Source: Pseudoneurospora amorphoporcata
Taxonomy: Eukaryota > Ascomycota > Sordariomycetes > Sordariales > Sordariaceae
Assembly: GCA_033297205.1 (NCBI GenBank)
Contig: MU859403.1
Location: forward strand, 1 to 21,129
Length of the DNA stretch: 21,129 nucleotides
Reading direction: 5' to 3'
Under the pieces are notes generated by a model. That model was not told the origin of the DNA, did not search any database, and saw only the letters and a list, made by a program, of their open reading frames with translations. Both the position numbers and the translations under genes were made by a program. Positions 18,697 to 21,129 of this stretch are shown piece after piece (positions within the stretch are counted from its first letter, which is position 1; each line of letters begins with the position of its first letter).

Positions 18697-20361
18697 CTAG
18701 TTCACAGACATCACATAGAATGATCCGGGAATCACCCCACGAAACCCCGTCCCAAAGAGCAGATTCTTTCCAGCCACTGCAATCCCTCCAGTGAAATGCG
18801 AATCAAGGCGTTTATCCAAGATAATATCCCCAGTGGACTTCCGCAACACCACAAGCTGACCTTCAGCTGGCGTGTCCACTTTCCTCCCAAGGAGTACCAA
18901 GTCCCCCACAACAGTCGGCGGATTTCCAACCAACCAATTATCCGGCGCCGGGGTCTCCCACAGTATCTCCCCCGTCTCCAAGTCAGCAGCCCCATACGCG
19001 CTCCCATTGGTACTCCTCTCCGACCCCGACCCCAGCTGCGGCGCAGGAGTCCACGTCTCACCCTCCGAGTTTGCCGCAACGTAATAAACTCTCTTATCAT
19101 CAACCGCAATACCCCATGTTAATCCGCCCGTTACGCCTCCTGGCCCGGTAGACACCGCCCACTCGACATGGCCCGTGTCAGCGGCCAAGCTGTACAGATT
19201 CCCGTTCTTCTGCCCGACTACAATAACGTCCTTGCCTTTCTTTCCTCCGCGGGGCACGAAAGCAGGCGCCATACCGAAATCTGCGTCTGGACCGGGCGTT
19301 TGCGGACACAGACCTGCGTCAAAGGTGGCGTTCAGACAGGCGATGCTCCATGCGTCTAGGACGCCAAGGCGGTGCACCCATTTTACGTTTCCGGTTTTGA
19401 GGTCCAAGGCGACTACTGCTTCTTGCCAGATTCTTGAGGGGAGCTCGCACGTGGGGTGAGCTGGGTCAGCAGTGCAAGCTAGCCACGGGTCGGGAACACT
19501 GTAGAGGTTACCGGTTGCGTAGAAGATGGTGTTGCGTTTGGGATCAATGGAGGGCTGACTTCCCCATAGGGCGCTGCCGGACCAGAAGCCTGGCTCGGAG
19601 GGGTCATCGTTGGTAGGCATCATGGGAACGTCCCAGAGGGTAGTGAACTTGCGGGCTTTGCGGTTGAAGCGCACGGCGATGGCGTTGCCGATGAAGGTGC
19701 AGCATGTGTAGTTGACGCCGGGGAGGAAGCCGAGGCTTTCTTCGGCGGAAGCGGCGCCGGAGTAGATGGTGTCGCCTAGGAGCGTGGGGGATTGGGTGAC
19801 TTGGGCTAAGGGGTGGGCGTTGATTCGGTGCTTGGCGAGGACTTTGCCTGTTTCGAGGTCGGCGGCGACGAGGAGGGCGTTCCAGAGGGTGCCGAAGTAG
19901 ATGATGTTGTTGTCTAGGTCAAGCTGGGGGGTAGTCCGGGAGATTGGATAAGGCGCAACGGCGGCTTGGAGGGGGTCGACGGGCGCGTAGTCGAGGATCA
20001 CTTGGGTTACGTTGATGTCCCATTTGACTTTGCAGGAGGTGTAGTCGAAGGCCACGAGAGAGCCGTTCCAGGCAGGGAAATAGGCAATTCCTTGGGCAAC
20101 GGAAGGCGTTGCGGTTATGCCACCTCCATAGCCAGGGATATGGCAATGCTCGGAGATGGTGCGGATGTTGGAAGAAGAGATCTTGGTGTTAGTCGAAGCC
20201 CAGCGGTTGTTGTAGTTGCTGCCACCCCAGCCGATCCATGGAGTTTCTCTGGCCTTGTTATCTGTGGTCGCGATGGCCAGGAGGGGAGCGGCCAAGAAGA
20301 TCAGGGCTGTGTATATCAAGGCCGACAAGCGGCAAGACCACGACGATTGTGGGTTGCCCAT
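18697..20361 (-). CDS. Secreted PQQ-type beta-propeller protein (polyvinyl-alcohol-dehydrogenase-like)
   Basis: One exon of 554 residues, ATG at 20361. Residues 11-32 are a hydrophobic signal sequence or anchor. The rest is a quinoprotein beta-propeller with repeated blades of the type ADLETGKVL, ALDLKTGNVKW, LAADTGHVEW and ADLETGEILW. Adjacent cysteines Cys220-Cys221 (NYTCCTF) match the vicinal Cys pair of PQQ alcohol dehydrogenases and bacterial polyvinyl-alcohol dehydrogenases. N-glycosylation sequons occur at Asn99, Asn117 and Asn217. No cytochrome c domain is present, unlike many bacterial relatives, so another electron acceptor is needed. Substrate and true cofactor are unknown. A non-catalytic propeller is possible. 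Confidence 0.88.
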   Translation of the reverse strand: MGNPQSSWSCRLSALIYTALIFLAAPLLAIATTDNKARETPWIGWGGSNYNNRWASTNTKISSSNIRTISEHCHIPGYGGGITATPSVAQGIAYFPAWNGSLVAFDYTSCKVKWDINVTQVILDYAPVDPLQAAVAPYPISRTTPQLDLDNNIIYFGTLWNALLVAADLETGKVLAKHRINAHPLAQVTQSPTLLGDTIYSGAASAEESLGFLPGVNYTCCTFIGNAIAVRFNRKARKFTTLWDVPMMPTNDDPSEPGFWSGSALWGSQPSIDPKRNTIFYATGNLYSVPDPWLACTADPAHPTCELPSRIWQEAVVALDLKTGNVKWVHRLGVLDAWSIACLNATFDAGLCPQTPGPDADFGMAPAFVPRGGKKGKDVIVVGQKNGNLYSLAADTGHVEWAVSTGPGGVTGGLTWGIAVDDKRVYYVAANSEGETWTPAPQLGSGSERSTNGSAYGAADLETGEILWETPAPDNWLVGNPPTVVGDLVLLGRKVDTPAEGQLVVLRKSTGDIILDKRLDSHFTGGIAVAGKNLLFGTGFRGVIPGSFYVMSVN

Positions 20362-21129
20362 GTTGAGTCCAAGTTTCCGTGAGCGTTGTTTATGGGGCCA
20401 TATTCAGAGGGAGAGGGACGGCTGGTCCCCCATATATATACTCGACGCGAGGGAATCCGAGGCCGTCAGCATCAAGTCCGATTGGCTTTCAGCGAGTTGT
20501 AGTGCATGATGATGTCTGCCTGCTTCCGTTTTAAGCATATTGTTGATTCAGCCCCAACATCGACGACTGTGGTTCCGGGCTATGGTTGCAACCCGTGGGA
20601 AGCATTGTGACCGGGCCATGATGACTGTTGACCCCTCAAATGTAACACGACTTCTATATCATCCCGCCTTCCCCGCAGGCAAGCTCGGGTTCATACCGTT
20701 GGCACGTATCGGGGCACTTTGGGTATTCATTTGCCAAGTTGTGAGGACAGGCAACATGTGTTTCGAAGAATAATTGAGATGTGGTCAATTGACTGCACCA
20801 CTTGGAAACTTGGCTGACCATCCAAATTGGATGGGCAATCTTGAGAGAGAAGAACCTGGTGGGTGAAGAAGTTGCGGGAACTGGAGAAGATGGGCGGGAT
20901 TTGGAGGTTTTGAGATGAAGGAGGAAAGAAGTCTAGTTGACGGAGCTTCTCAAAGTTGAAGTGGAATTGGTGGGTGGGCGTTAGGCGTCTGGTGGGTCCT
21001 TGGAGCTCAATGCCCGCCACGATTACATTGGATATGTGCGACGTGCAGGGCAACGAAAGGAAGCTGTGATGTGATGTATTGAGTTGCTAAGTCTGGAAAA
21101 ACTGTGTGGAAAGGTCTGGAGGGCTAAAT
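20362..21129. other. Promoter and spacer at the right edge
   Basis: The first 100 bases are the leader and core promoter of the quinoprotein gene. Beyond that I see no supported gene up to the window end. A minus-strand frame at 20727-21053 has no family character and could be leader or chance. Confidence 0.55.
20432..20440 (-). promoter_or_regulatory. TATA box of the quinoprotein gene
   Basis: TATATATAT on the minus strand lies about 70 bases before the ATG at 20361. It is the only strong TATA-like element in the 5' flank. Confidence 0.5.

Noticed and set aside
5740..20361. A biosynthetic gene cluster spanning the oxygenase, glucanase and quinoprotein genes
   Set aside because: No core synthase (PKS, NRPS, terpene cyclase), transporter or pathway regulator is present. 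Spacing is wide, with tRNA genes in between.
20727..21053. Minus-strand 108-codon frame at the right edge
   Set aside because: No family character; rich in Ser, Phe and Gln as expected from the complement of GA-rich spacer.
1..21129. CRISPR arrays, insertion sequences, rRNA genes or long terminal repeats
   Set aside because: Reading both strands showed no regularly spaced repeats, no transposase or reverse transcriptase motifs, no 5S rRNA-like sequence, and no paired long repeats.

Overview
The window looks like nuclear DNA of a filamentous ascomycete, most likely a sordariomycete. The evidence is a short intron with GTGAGT, CTAAC and TAG signals in the kinase gene, a GH55 glucanase and a secreted quinoprotein-like enzyme typical of Pezizomycotina, eukaryotic tRNA genes without encoded CCA (one with a 12-nt intron), and an AT-rich patch that resembles repeat-induced point mutation (RIP). 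Genes lie on both strands with long spacers. There is no operon and no sign of bacterial, viral or organellar DNA.

Layout. 1-81: tail of an unidentified reading frame. 82-1794: non-coding, with an AT-rich, TpA-rich patch at about 250-520. 1795-3579 (-): a two-exon divergent protein kinase with an N-terminal beta-rich, FHA-like region. 3580-5739: mostly spacer, with one doubtful small ORF and a TATA box. 5740-10844 (+): a very large fusion gene whose domains, in order, are indoleamine 2,3-dioxygenase-like, FAD/NADPH reductase of the cytochrome P450 reductase type, cytochrome b5, a helical C-terminal domain and a low-complexity tail. It carries three in-frame stops and at least one definite frameshift, so it reads as a pseudogene. 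11030-11103 (+): tRNA-Val(AAC). 11709-11793 (-): tRNA-Ala(AGC). 12703-12942 (+): a small Cys/His-rich protein. 12943-15492: long spacer containing a decayed tRNA-like Pol III relic. 15493-18246 (+): a secreted GH55 exo-beta-1,3-glucanase with an extra Gly/His- and Thr-rich N-terminal segment. 18697-20361 (-): a secreted PQQ-type beta-propeller (polyvinyl-alcohol-dehydrogenase-like). 20362-21129: promoter and spacer.

The genes do not form an evident pathway. The GH55 and quinoprotein genes are convergent neighbours and both encode exported proteins, which fits extracellular polymer degradation. The kinase and the small Cys-rich protein appear intracellular. The most unusual element is the broken dioxygenase-reductase-b5 fusion: an apparently self-sufficient heme oxygenase that keeps clear domain signatures across about 5 kb but cannot be translated in one piece from the sequence as given.
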